NCBI RefSeq assembly: GCF_008693075.1 | Contig: NZ_VXKJ01000030.1 | Coordinates: 165,757 to 229,756, forward strand | DNA length: 64,000 bases | Source of the DNA: Corynebacterium phocae | Lineage (GTDB): Bacteria; Actinomycetota; Actinomycetes; Mycobacteriales; Mycobacteriaceae | Direction of reading: 5' to 3' | Shown here: positions 43,896 through 52,112 of the stretch, piece by piece | Numbering within the stretch: the stretch's first letter is position 1 | Layout of the letters: every line of letters starts with the position of its first letter | Program-made: the position numbers and the translations under genes | Notes under the pieces: model-generated | Database searches by the model: none | The model's input: only the letters and a program-made list of their open reading frames with translations | Told to the model about the DNA's origin: nothing

Positions 43896-43958
43896 TGGCG
43901 GTGGGTTTCGTAGTATTTTCTTTGTTCACAAACTGAAATTATACGAAACCCACCACCA
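43896..43958. repeat. 17-bp inverted repeat with one mismatch
   Basis: TGGCGGTGGGTTTCGTA (43896-43912) is complementary to TACGAAACCCACCACCA (43942-43958) except at one position; 13 bp match perfectly without interruption. The 29-nt loop is AT-rich. It could be the remains of a small transposable element, or an RNA hairpin. Confidence 0.75.
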
Positions 43959-44055
43959 GTTTTTCAGCACCCTCCAGCAGGGGGTCAGAAACCCCAGATC
44001 CCACCCATTTCCGAAGATCCCTTTTAGCCCTAGAATTCGGGGTATTAACAAATAA

Positions 44056-44086
44056 CCCCGAAGACCAAGAGTTTTGATCTTCGGGG
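44056..44086 (-). terminator. Terminator after tRNA-Asn
   Basis: CCCCGAAGA (44056-44064) pairs with TCTTCGGGG (44078-44086) around a 13-nt loop. On the minus strand it is followed by TTATTTGTT, ending the tRNA transcript about 7 nt after the tRNA 3' end. Confidence 0.8.
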
Positions 44087-44092
44087 GAATTG

Positions 44093-44165
44093 CTCCTCCA
44101 ACTGGGCTCGAACCAGTGACCCTTCGATTAACAGTCGAATGCTCTGCCAACTGAGCTATGGAGGA
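44093..44165 (-). tRNA. tRNA-Asn (GUU)
   Basis: A 73-nt gene on the minus strand. Acceptor arms TCCTCCA (5' end, 44159-44165) and TGGAGGA (44094-44100) pair perfectly, with G as discriminator (44093). The D-arm GCTCAGTTGGCAGAGC, anticodon stem TTCGA/TCGAA with anticodon GTT (44130-44132) and T-loop GGTTCGAGCC are complete. No CCA is encoded. It marks the left edge of the AT-rich glycan locus. Confidence 0.96.
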
Positions 44166-44443
44166 AAGGTCAAGAGAGACCGTGCGAGGTCTTCCCTTCA
44201 ACGTTTAGATACTCTACTTGCACTCGACTCAATCGGCAAATCGGCTGGTAGTCAAACGTTTTGTCGGTTACTAGCGGCGCGAAAAGGGCTGAGTTTATTT
44301 CGGCAATCAGGCATCCCTGTTTGGTATTTGAAATATGAGGTTGAAAGGTGTTGAATGATGGGAAGGTTTAAGGTTTGTGTACGCTTGTACTCAGGCGTTT
44401 CCTCATTTCGGGAGAAATAAATTCAACGGCAAGGAGATAGCTA
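44166..44443. other. Leader region of glycan locus
   Basis: A 278-bp gap between divergent tRNA-Asn and the first glycosyltransferase. AT-rich patches could contain promoters. AAGGAG at 44431-44436 serves the GTG at 44444. No gene or attachment-site duplication is seen. Confidence 0.4.
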
Positions 44444-45745
44444 GTGCATATATTAGTGATCTCTCAGTACTGGTTTCCGGAGAATGGCGTTCCACAGCGT
44501 CGGTGGACCTGGTTGGCGTCCTTGTTTCGCGTCCATGGTGCTGAAATTAGCGTGATTGCTCCACCTCCCCATTATCTACGGCGGCTTTCCGTGGCGGAGT
44601 GGCTCAAGTCGATTTTCCGAGGTCACAAGAAAGGTCATGAGACAGGGTCTTCTGGAGAACGAATCTTCAGAACTTTCTATCTTCCCACAGGTCAATCACT
44701 CACGGTTCGCGCTGTCAGCCAATTGGTAGCATCGGGAGCCGCGATTTGGACTGCTTTTTGGGTCCACAAAGTGGGCGGCGAGCGTGTGCCGGACGTGATA
44801 ATAGGAACGGTACCGGCTCTGCCGACTGCCGTTGCCACTTTGCTAATTTCTAAACTTCTGAAGCGACCCTACTGGATCGACCTTAGGGATGCCTGGCCGG
44901 ATCTCCTCTCCAACCGGTCGCGGTGGAATGAAAATCTTGGAAGGCTATCCGTACATGAAAAAATTTTTTCGAAGGGAATCGGTCAGGTGGTTAGCTATGT
45001 GACGGATTGGGTCCTGAATTGTGTTTTCTATAACGCGGAGGGTTTAATAGTCACCTCTAGCGAACTAGCAGCCACTTTAAAAAGCAAGAAACATAAGACT
45101 AGAAGTGGACACCATATTGTCACGATTAGGAATGTATTCCCGGTGCAATCCGATCTTCGTAGGGGGAGCTTACCACCGCGAGGGGAAAAGGGGCTGCACG
45201 TTCTTTACGCCGGAACTTTAGGGAGAGCACAGAATCTCGCAAATGCCGTTCGTGCAGCGGGTATCGCCAGAGATCATGGCTTTAAGGTCGAACTCAGGTT
45301 TGTCGGTGCAGGTGCCGCTAAAGAGTCGCTTGAAGAATTGGCTGCCGCTGAAGGGATCGAATCGCAGTTCGAGGTTAGAAAACCCGCTTCGCAGCTTGAT
45401 GATCATTATCGTTGGGCAGATACCGCACTAGTGCACCTCACGGATTGGGAACCTTTGCGGCGAGCAGTGCCATCAAAAACATACGAGTTGATGGAAGTTG
45501 GCATTCACATTTCCGGAGTTGTGAGCGGTGAAGCGGCCTCTATCATTTTGGATAACAATGCAGGTCACGTGGTCTCTCCAGAATCACCGGAGGCTCTTGC
45601 CGCTCTTTGGGAGTATCTGATTGAGAATCCGGAGAAGCTCAAAATTGGCAATGGAGGTCGAACCTGGGTTGCTAGAGAACGGTCGGAGATTGCACCGGCG
45701 CTTGTTGAACGCTTGGTAAACGGGGTTTTTAGAATTGGTTCATAG
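44444..45745 (+). CDS. Glycosyltransferase family 4 protein (WcaI-like)
   Basis: A cytoplasmic GT-B enzyme, 433 aa. The N-terminal acceptor domain starts MHILVISQYWFPENGVPQRRWTWLASLF, typical of WcaI/WbuB-type GT4 proteins, and continues to PPHYLRR and YWIDLRDAWPDLL. The C-terminal donor domain includes LHVLYAGTLGRAQNLANAVRAAGIA and VPSKTYELMEVGIHISGVVSGEAASII. WcaI/WbuB members transfer Fuc/FucNAc-like or GlcNAc-type sugars. A good ribosome site supports the GTG start. It overlaps the following GT frame by 11 bp. Codon use is clearly AT-richer than the core genes to the left. Confidence 0.85.
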   Translation: MHILVISQYWFPENGVPQRRWTWLASLFRVHGAEISVIAPPPHYLRRLSVAEWLKSIFRGHKKGHETGSSGERIFRTFYLPTGQSLTVRAVSQLVASGAAIWTAFWVHKVGGERVPDVIIGTVPALPTAVATLLISKLLKRPYWIDLRDAWPDLLSNRSRWNENLGRLSVHEKIFSKGIGQVVSYVTDWVLNCVFYNAEGLIVTSSELAATLKSKKHKTRSGHHIVTIRNVFPVQSDLRRGSLPPRGEKGLHVLYAGTLGRAQNLANAVRAAGIARDHGFKVELRFVGAGAAKESLEELAAAEGIESQFEVRKPASQLDDHYRWADTALVHLTDWEPLRRAVPSKTYELMEVGIHISGVVSGEAASIILDNNAGHVVSPESPEALAALWEYLIENPEKLKIGNGGRTWVARERSEIAPALVERLVNGVFRIGS

Positions 45746-47150
45746 CGTCTATCGAATCCGGCAAATCTGGCTTCTGCCATCCCTCATTTTCGCACTTTTA
45801 CTCGAAGACTCCACTGGCTTTTGGTCGAAGTTAAAAAATCGGTTCGCCTGTCTCCAGTATGCGGCAACATTTTTTCCATCAAGAGACAATAGTAGCGATC
45901 AGGAAGTATCCAGGATGAACTACGAATTACCTGGCGAAATTTTGAAGAGTCGCGATCTTCCACTCGAAGCCGAACCGAGAGTTCTGTATTTTGCGACTAA
46001 TTCATTGCCTCATTCTGTAGCTGGATATTCGATCCGCACGCAATCACTCTTGGAGGCGTTGGTATCAAACGGGATCGAAGCTAGATGTTGTACCCGGCTC
46101 GGCTATCCATTGTCCGTTGGGCGTTTTGCCTTCCGACAAGTTGAGGAAATCAACGGAGTTCGGTACTCGAGAATGCTCCCACTTTGGATGCCGCTCAAGA
46201 GAGCATCCCAGTTGAAACTGGCGGTCAAAATGCTCGTAAAGGAGGCGGAACGCTCGCGAGTAACGGTAATACATACAACGACCGATTATACTAATGCTTA
46301 CATCGCCTCCCGAGCAGCAGATATCCTGGGTATTCCTTGGGTCTACGAGATACGTGGCGAGAGGCATAATACATGGCTTAGCGTACAATCTCCCAGCGGC
46401 TCTCCGACTGCGGCTGGCTATTACCCTTACGCAGTCGGCAAAGAACATGATGCAATCGAGAATGCGGCAGGTTTGGCGGTCCTAACTGTCGGCAAATTCG
46501 AATCGATAAGGGAAAAGTATCCCGATAAGAAGATTTGTTTGATCCCTAACGGTATATCTACGAAGTTGAAAAAGCCTGGACGGGACAGTTCCCCAATCGC
46601 TGTAGGTCGGACTAAAAGCCACCGGCTCCTGGTGGGAAGTATATCTAGTTTGGTCCCCTACGAGGGTTTCGAGACACTGATCCAGGCCCTGCCCTATCTT
46701 CCTGACTCTGTGGAAGCGATTTTAGTGGGCGAAGGCGTACACAGAAAGAAGCTCGAGAAAGAAGCACGTGATCTGGCGATTGCGGATCGGGTCACTTTTG
46801 TCGGGAGTCAAGACTACAGCCAAATAGATACTTGGTACGAGAAAATCGACATATTTGTTGTCCCACGGCTAGACAAGGAAGTTACTCGGAATATTGCCCC
46901 GATCAAACACTTACGCGCGATGCAGTTAGGGAAACCCGTAGTCGCTTCAGATCTTCCAGCTTTGGTCGAAGCTACAGGTGGGCTGGCATGTTATTTTCCG
47001 CCAGGGGATGCTAAAGCTTTGAGCGAAAAAATTCTGGGCTTGTGTAGAAATGAAATTGATTACGAATACGCAGAAATTCAGGATTGGATAAAAACCAGGA
47101 CCTGGAATTCAAACGCATGTAAATTAGCACAGATGTATAGGTCTGAATAG
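45735..47150 (+). CDS. Glycosyltransferase family 4 protein
   Basis: A GT-B glycosyltransferase. The acceptor domain holds RVLYFATNSLPHSVAGYSIRTQSLLEALVSNGIEARCCTRLGYPL and IPWVYEIRGERHNTWLS. The donor domain has LLVGSISSLVPYEGFETLIQALPYLPDSVEAILVGEG and IAPIKHLRAMQLGKPVVASDLPALVEA, with the E-X7-E region. The start is uncertain: TTG 45735 overlaps the previous gene; ATG 45915 (MNYELPGEI, 411 aa) has an upstream AGGAAG and may be the real start. The sugar is unknown. Confidence 0.83.
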   Translation: MVHSVYRIRQIWLLPSLIFALLLEDSTGFWSKLKNRFACLQYAATFFPSRDNSSDQEVSRMNYELPGEILKSRDLPLEAEPRVLYFATNSLPHSVAGYSIRTQSLLEALVSNGIEARCCTRLGYPLSVGRFAFRQVEEINGVRYSRMLPLWMPLKRASQLKLAVKMLVKEAERSRVTVIHTTTDYTNAYIASRAADILGIPWVYEIRGERHNTWLSVQSPSGSPTAAGYYPYAVGKEHDAIENAAGLAVLTVGKFESIREKYPDKKICLIPNGISTKLKKPGRDSSPIAVGRTKSHRLLVGSISSLVPYEGFETLIQALPYLPDSVEAILVGEGVHRKKLEKEARDLAIADRVTFVGSQDYSQIDTWYEKIDIFVVPRLDKEVTRNIAPIKHLRAMQLGKPVVASDLPALVEATGGLACYFPPGDAKALSEKILGLCRNEIDYEYAEIQDWIKTRTWNSNACKLAQMYRSE

Positions 47151-47223
47151 TGCTGCTATGTGCGCCAGCGCCACTTTTCACTGGATTTGGCCGAAGATGG
47201 CACCGAGGGATAGGGGATTTACG

Positions 47224-49089
47224 ATGAAAAATGCGGGAAAAAAGGTACTCAATAGTGTCAAGACCCGTGGTGTTAAAACCACTGCCAGGAAAATAGTTGG
47301 TAAGCTTCGGGGTTCGGATCCTGTTGAAAAAATTTTTCCAATAGATAATCTGCCCAAAAGCTATAGAGCCTCTCCCTTTAAGCGATTTCGAGTTGCGGTA
47401 ATTATGGACGATTTTTCGAGAATCGCTTGGGGGGAAGAGTTCTCGGTCATCGCTATATCGCCGCAGATGTTCAGGGAGGAAATTACCTACGCGGATGGTT
47501 CCCCCAAAGTGGATTTCCTATTCGTGGAATCAGCGTGGAATGGGAACAACGGTAGGTGGCAGTACCATCTTTCCGGAGAAAATGCTCCATCTAAGGAATT
47601 GATGGAACTCATAGATTTCTGCAGATCTGCAAATATTCCAACGGCTTTCTGGGCTAAAGAGGACCCGCCCCACTACGACGATTTCGTATCCGTAGCAACA
47701 TTGTTCGATCATGTATTTACGACGGCGGCCGAAAAACTTTCAGACTACACAGACCTTCCCGGAAGGCGTTCAGTATCTATTTTGCCTTTTGCTGCGCAGA
47801 CTTCGGTTCACAACCCAATTAAACCGAGAAGCACTTACAGAAAAGATGACGTATGTTTCGCGGGTATGTACTTCGCGGAAAAATTCCCCGATCGGCAGGC
47901 GCAGATCGAAATACTCGTTTCCGGGGCAGCTGAGGCGGTAAAGGGTGATTCGACACGTCTCACTATTTTTTCCAGGTTTGAGGGTCACCACCAGAAGTAT
48001 AATTTCCCCGCGAAATTCCAAAAATACGTCAGAAGGGGTATTCCGTATTCCCATATGCTCCTTGCTTACAAGAGGTATAAGGTTATCCTGAACGTAAACT
48101 CTGTGGTCTCGAGCAAGACTATGTGTTCGCGCCGAGTTTTTGAAGCGATAGCCAGTGGAGCAACGGTAGTTTCAACACCGACCCCCGCCCTGGAAAACCT
48201 ATTCAAACATCACTGGCTCCCCCTAGCCGAAAACACTCACGATACGGCTCTACTAATTCGTGCGCTGCTGCGCTCAGATGAGTTGCGTGATAGAACGAAT
48301 CATCTCCTTCAACGGCAGATTTGGAATGAACACACATACTCAGATCGAGCCCGAGACGTGGTTTTCAAGGTCCTGGGAGAATACGTCCCTTCGGTCACCG
48401 AAAGCTCGATTGTAAGCGTAATTACCTCTACCAACCGTCCTGAGCAGGTGGATCATATATTTGGCCAAGTCATGGGTCAAGAAGGTGTGAAGGTTGAATT
48501 CAATCTTCTTTGTCACGGTTTCAAACTAGATGAGAGGCACCAACTCTACCTCAAAGAAAAATTTCCAAATCTTAACTTTAATATAATCTATGGAGCGCCA
48601 AACCTCTCTCTCGGACAGTGTCTAAATAGACTGGTCGCAACGTCGACGGGAGACTTTATCGCGAAGATGGATGACGACGATATCTATGGTAGTCACTATC
48701 TCTCTGATTATCTCCATGCCTGGAGTTACAGTGGCGCAGACCTTCTTGGGAAGCAAGCGGTATATGTTTACCTGGAGGGTTATGGTGTAACCGTACTGAA
48801 AAGTCCCGAAAGGGAGAAAATTTGGACCGACTTCGTTGCTGGCCCCACGCTTTTTGGGCCTCGAAAGACTTTCGAGGACGTGCCTTTTCAAGATCGGACC
48901 CGGGGCGAAGATACTGCTTTTATATCGGATGTTTTACGTAAAGGTAAGAAACTGTTCTCATCCGACCGTTTTAACTTCGTCCAGGTTAGACATGACTCCA
49001 AACACACATGGGAGCTCGCCGACTTGGTTTTCCTGGCGAACAGCGATGTTAAAGCCTATGGCTCACTACTGAACCATATCAATTTCTAG
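47224..49089 (+). CDS. CgeB-like glycosyltransferase fused to GT2 domain
   Basis: A 621-aa two-domain protein from ATG 47224, served by AGGGGA. Residues ~50-390 form a CgeB/Glyco_trans_1_2-type GT-B domain. Its motifs include VESAWNGNNGRWQYHL, IPTAFWAKEDPPHYDDFVSVATLFDHVFTT, VSILPFAAQTSVHNPI, CFAGMYFAEKFPDRQAQIE and SRRVFEAIASGATVVSTP. From ~395 onward a GT-A (GT2) domain follows: SVITSTNRPEQVDHIFGQVMGQ, LVATSTGDFIAKMDDDDIYGSHYL (the DxD) and GEDTAFISDVLRKG. Two active sites in one chain suggest it adds two successive residues. It lies 73 bp after the GT4 gene and is convergent with the ABC exporter genes. Confidence 0.85.
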   Translation: MKNAGKKVLNSVKTRGVKTTARKIVGKLRGSDPVEKIFPIDNLPKSYRASPFKRFRVAVIMDDFSRIAWGEEFSVIAISPQMFREEITYADGSPKVDFLFVESAWNGNNGRWQYHLSGENAPSKELMELIDFCRSANIPTAFWAKEDPPHYDDFVSVATLFDHVFTTAAEKLSDYTDLPGRRSVSILPFAAQTSVHNPIKPRSTYRKDDVCFAGMYFAEKFPDRQAQIEILVSGAAEAVKGDSTRLTIFSRFEGHHQKYNFPAKFQKYVRRGIPYSHMLLAYKRYKVILNVNSVVSSKTMCSRRVFEAIASGATVVSTPTPALENLFKHHWLPLAENTHDTALLIRALLRSDELRDRTNHLLQRQIWNEHTYSDRARDVVFKVLGEYVPSVTESSIVSVITSTNRPEQVDHIFGQVMGQEGVKVEFNLLCHGFKLDERHQLYLKEKFPNLNFNIIYGAPNLSLGQCLNRLVATSTGDFIAKMDDDDIYGSHYLSDYLHAWSYSGADLLGKQAVYVYLEGYGVTVLKSPEREKIWTDFVAGPTLFGPRKTFEDVPFQDRTRGEDTAFISDVLRKGKKLFSSDRFNFVQVRHDSKHTWELADLVFLANSDVKAYGSLLNHINF

Positions 49090-49090
49090 A

Positions 49091-49930
49091 TCAACGGGCG
49101 GTAGATCTATCGAGGGCACACACAAACTCATCGTCGAAGTAAATTGTGGGGCGAGTGTATTTTTCCGTCATGCCCTTGATGATCTTCGCGGCTTCGGCCG
49201 ACCTACCCGTAGCAACACGGTTTCCCCAGACACGATAAGACTTTGTTACCTGATTAGCAGGACCATCTGCTATCACTCTACCTTCATGTAGCCAAATTGC
49301 CCGTGAACAGTGCTGCTGAACTGTCTCTGCCCCGTGCGAGACTAAGAACACCGTTCCGGCAGTGTCTAGGAACTCATTCATTCTCTTCGTGGCTTTTGCT
49401 TTAAACGTGGCATCGCCGGTCGAAAGTGCCTCATCAACTAAGAGGATCTCCGTCTGGACAGCAGTTGAAATTGAAAACTTTAAGCGGGCCGCCATTCCCG
49501 ATGAATAGGTGGTCATGGGGCGGTCAATTGAGTCTGATAGTTCTGCCCACTCGATTATCTTTGGAGTTAGTTCTTTGACTATATCTGGGGAAACACCCAT
49601 AGCGAGTAATCCAATTCTTACATTCTCGCGGCCCGACATTGACTTTTGCATTGCAGCAGATACCCCGAGGAGGGTTGGTTTGGCCGAAACCAGTACCTCC
49701 CCCTCGGACGGAGACTCCGCACCGGCAATCAATCTGATCAGAGTGGACTTGCCGGAGCCGTTTTTCCCTAAGATGCCGATAGACTCTCTGGCCCTGGCAA
49801 CGAAACTAGTGGATTGGAGTGCTTTAATTTCCCGGGCCCTGCTTTTGGAGAATGCGAGGGAACTCCCACTATTTGGAAGGAAGTAGGATTTGGCGAGATT
49901 TCTAGCGACTACAGTTGTCTTATCTGACAC
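49091..49930 (-). CDS. Polysaccharide ABC exporter ATPase (Wzt/TagH type)
   Basis: Powers export of the lipid-linked glycan with the permease encoded upstream. The 279-aa protein has Walker A GILGKNGSGKSTLIRLIAG and the Wzt-type signature YSSGMAARLKFSI (in place of LSGGQ). Walker B is ILLVDEALSTGD and the H-loop VFLVSHG. It lacks the C-terminal carbohydrate-binding domain that Wzt proteins of O-antigen systems use to see chain ends. It overlaps the permease gene by 11 bp. Gene order and orientation oppose the flanking glycosyltransferases. Confidence 0.9.
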   Translation of the reverse strand: MSDKTTVVARNLAKSYFLPNSGSSLAFSKSRAREIKALQSTSFVARARESIGILGKNGSGKSTLIRLIAGAESPSEGEVLVSAKPTLLGVSAAMQKSMSGRENVRIGLLAMGVSPDIVKELTPKIIEWAELSDSIDRPMTTYSSGMAARLKFSISTAVQTEILLVDEALSTGDATFKAKATKRMNEFLDTAGTVFLVSHGAETVQQHCSRAIWLHEGRVIADGPANQVTKSYRVWGNRVATGRSAEAAKIIKGMTEKYTRPTIYFDDEFVCALDRSTAR

Positions 49931-50867
49931 TAGGGTACCTTTCTTCAGCTTGCCAGAAGAACAATAATCCTACCGAAGCTAGACCGAAGCTCCAGAGCGC
50001 CAATTGGATCCAGGTGGTCATGGTGGGCAGCTGGTGATAGATTGTAACGTCTCTAATCGCTTGGAGATATAGGTACCCCGGATTAGCGCTAATGACCTTC
50101 TGAAGGTGTGGACTTCCTGAAAAACGGTCTAAAGTAAAAAACACTCCTGAGGCGAAGAATAGCGCCCTAGATAGCAAGCTGACTAATGCTGCCAGGTCTG
50201 GTATGAACGCGGTGAGGCGAGCCACTATTAGGGTTAGCCCGAGCATAGTTAGGTGAAGCATTAAATAGATGCCCGGGAGTAAAACAAGATGCCAAGTCGG
50301 ACCGTTGGGCCATTGAAAAAGGAAAGCGAAAACGACAGCAAGAGTAGCCGGTACGAGATTATCTATGAGTTGTCTCAGGGTTTTGGCTATTGGCAGCGAA
50401 GCTTTAGGAAAAGAGAACGAGCCAATTAAACTCTTCGAGGATTGAATTAGGCGCGTGCCACCTAAAAATCCTCCAGAAAAGAAACCGAAAAAAATGACCC
50501 CAAGGGTTAAAAATCCAAGAAAGTTATCGATGCCCCGGGATGTTTTCAGGATTAGGCCGAAGATGAGAGCGTAAATCGCAATATCAAGCAATGGTTGAAC
50601 AATAATCCATATGCGGCCCAAAAAAGTATTACGCGTCGATTGAAATGCTTTAGTTCTGGCGTCGGCAACGATGAAATGCCTCCGGTCCCAGAGTTCGACT
50701 AGGTAATCACGAAAGCCTGGGCGAGCGTTTAACGCTAGTAACTTGGAACGGTCAACTAAGACTACAGTCTCTTTCGTAGGTGTCTTGTCTGACAGTGGGA
50801 ATCCGCCTTTAACATCGCTAGGACTCGGCGTACACGAAGAGGCTGACCGCTGTTCGCTGTCAGACAT
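49920..50867 (-). CDS. Polysaccharide ABC exporter permease (Wzm/TagG type)
   Basis: ABC-2 permease for surface glycan. ATG 50867 (MSDSEQRS, preceded by GGAGG) gives 315 aa; a frame extends 25 codons further upstream. An Asp/Ser-rich cytoplasmic start is followed by the amphipathic interface helix RPGFRDYLVELWDRRHFIVADARTKAFQSTRNTFLGRIWIIVQPLLDIAIYALIFGLIL. Five or six membrane helices run to LALWSFGLASVGLLFFW. FFSGGFLGGTRLIQSSKSLIGSFSFPKASLP is typical of Wzm/TagG. Corynebacteria usually have another Wzm/Wzt pair for galactan; this looks like an accessory one. Confidence 0.9.
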   Translation of the reverse strand: MSDSEQRSASSCTPSPSDVKGGFPLSDKTPTKETVVLVDRSKLLALNARPGFRDYLVELWDRRHFIVADARTKAFQSTRNTFLGRIWIIVQPLLDIAIYALIFGLILKTSRGIDNFLGFLTLGVIFFGFFSGGFLGGTRLIQSSKSLIGSFSFPKASLPIAKTLRQLIDNLVPATLAVVFAFLFQWPNGPTWHLVLLPGIYLMLHLTMLGLTLIVARLTAFIPDLAALVSLLSRALFFASGVFFTLDRFSGSPHLQKVISANPGYLYLQAIRDVTIYHQLPTMTTWIQLALWSFGLASVGLLFFWQAEERYPSVR

Positions 50868-51202
50868 GGATACCTGCCTCCAAGGTTTGCATTTATGCTC
50901 GATCCTCTTATCCGGTGAGTGAAACAAAGGTTGTTGATCCAACCTTAGCGTTAGTACTCTGGTTTTTAGAATTTCGAGTGCCGGGTCTTCACTAAAACTC
51001 CGGTATGCCGTCAGGTTCCAGCGTGCCTGAGTGAACAGTCTAAAGTACGGGGATAGAATGGATAGTAATGGCGTTGCGAACCGTTAGACCCAGAAACGCG
51101 ACTCCGGTCTTAGGATTTGCGACCGGCCTATTCTGGCCAAAATCCTGGACTGGTTCGGCGAACCCCTACGCTAGTTCCTAAACTTAGAATGAGGAAATAT
51201 TG
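50868..51202. other. Divergent control region of exporter and DUF6270 gene
   Basis: A 335-bp gap. A candidate -10 (TAGAAT, 51054-51059) with a weak -35-like GTGAAC 17 bp upstream would direct transcription to the right. A GAGGA precedes the ATG at 51203. No gene is seen. Confidence 0.35.
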
Positions 51203-51937
51203 ATGGATGTGCTTGTCTTTGGTGGCTGTGTAAGTCGTGATGCGATTGAGTATGCGAGTGGATTCGATGTCACGCTAAAGAAATACATAGCTAGGAGTTC
51301 TTTGCTTTCGGCAGGGACCGATGCTCGGCCGAATCTTCCTAACATTAAGTTGTCTAGCAATTTTCAAACAAAAATGGTTCTCCAGGACGTTCTCGGCTAC
51401 AGTGTTCAGCACATGAAATGGAGCTCTAAAGTAGACTTATTCTTATGGGATATTAACATTGAGAGGGTGGGCGTGTGGCAGTTTCCAGATGGTTCGATTT
51501 TGACGAATTCTCCAGAAATTCTAAAGGCACCCGGAGTTAGGGAAGCTTTGGGTAGTGCTCGTTTCGTTGCCTTCGGCACTGATGAGCACTTTCACAGGTG
51601 GGCGGGGGCCGCTGCACTGTTTTCTGAAGCGCTCAAGCTATTAAATCTGTATCAGAAAGTCGTCGTGTTAGCCCCTGAATGGGCGCTCTCAGGTTATGAC
51701 AGCCTCGGCGAGGAAAAGAAGCAAGAGATGTTAAGTAGGGCGACAACTTTCAATCGTGAGTCAATCCGATATTATCAAGTCCTTGAGCATTTGGGATTCG
51801 ATATCTGTCATTTAGGGGGAACCGTTGCTGGTCTGCATAATAAGTGGGGAGTAGCTCCTTTCCACTATGGCCCCGAAACTTACGAACATTTGATCTCTTA
51901 TGCGTGGCATTCCTACAGAAGTAGAACTAGGCGCTAG
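51203..51937 (+). CDS. DUF6270-domain protein
   Basis: A 244-aa protein starting MDVLVFGGCVSRDAIEYA. The GGCVSRD start, SLLSAG near residue 35, FLWDINIERVG and the C-terminal HFHYGPETYEHL-type ending fit DUF6270, a family found in capsule and teichoic-acid-like clusters. The Ser after the Cys and the late His resemble an SGNH-hydrolase layout (GGCVSRD and PFHYGPE), so acyl or acetyl ester chemistry on the glycan is possible but unproven. No signal peptide. GAGGA precedes the start. Confidence 0.72.
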   Translation: MDVLVFGGCVSRDAIEYASGFDVTLKKYIARSSLLSAGTDARPNLPNIKLSSNFQTKMVLQDVLGYSVQHMKWSSKVDLFLWDINIERVGVWQFPDGSILTNSPEILKAPGVREALGSARFVAFGTDEHFHRWAGAAALFSEALKLLNLYQKVVVLAPEWALSGYDSLGEEKKQEMLSRATTFNRESIRYYQVLEHLGFDICHLGGTVAGLHNKWGVAPFHYGPETYEHLISYAWHSYRSRTRR

Positions 51938-52112
51938 CGCGGGCGAGTGATTTTCTCCAATAGTCTCGAGAAGCATGTCTGACGTGAATGCTCAGAAAAC
52001 GGGTGAACAACGATAGTAGTTTGAGTTCTCGGCAAAGAAAGATACTTACACACCTCAACTTGTGAGGTAAAGGGCCAGGTAAAGGGCTTTTCAGAGACCG
52101 TTTCCTGAGGCT
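51938..52112. other. Short gap with small hairpin
   Basis: ACCTCA (52052-52057) pairs with TGAGGT (52063-52068) around 5 nt; AGGTAAAGGG occurs twice just after it. No gene is seen. It may hold the leader of the next operon (52113 to about 60140). Confidence 0.35.

Larger units (their letters stand above)
43599..44092. other. Gap with weak 135-codon frame and a long inverted repeat
   Basis: A frame open from a TTG at 43648 to 44055 has no ribosome site and no recognisable protein pattern. Two Pro/Cys-poor stretches near 43655 and 43990 resemble each other (both run CCCCA... TTTCCGAAGA). This could be a decayed gene or non-coding RNA. The main structure is the inverted repeat listed separately. 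Confidence 0.3.

Noticed and set aside
43926..44201. 91-aa minus-strand protein
   Set aside because: It spans the tRNA-Asn gene and its terminator; the apparent protein (IAQLAEHSTVNRRVTGSSPVGG) is a tRNA read as protein.
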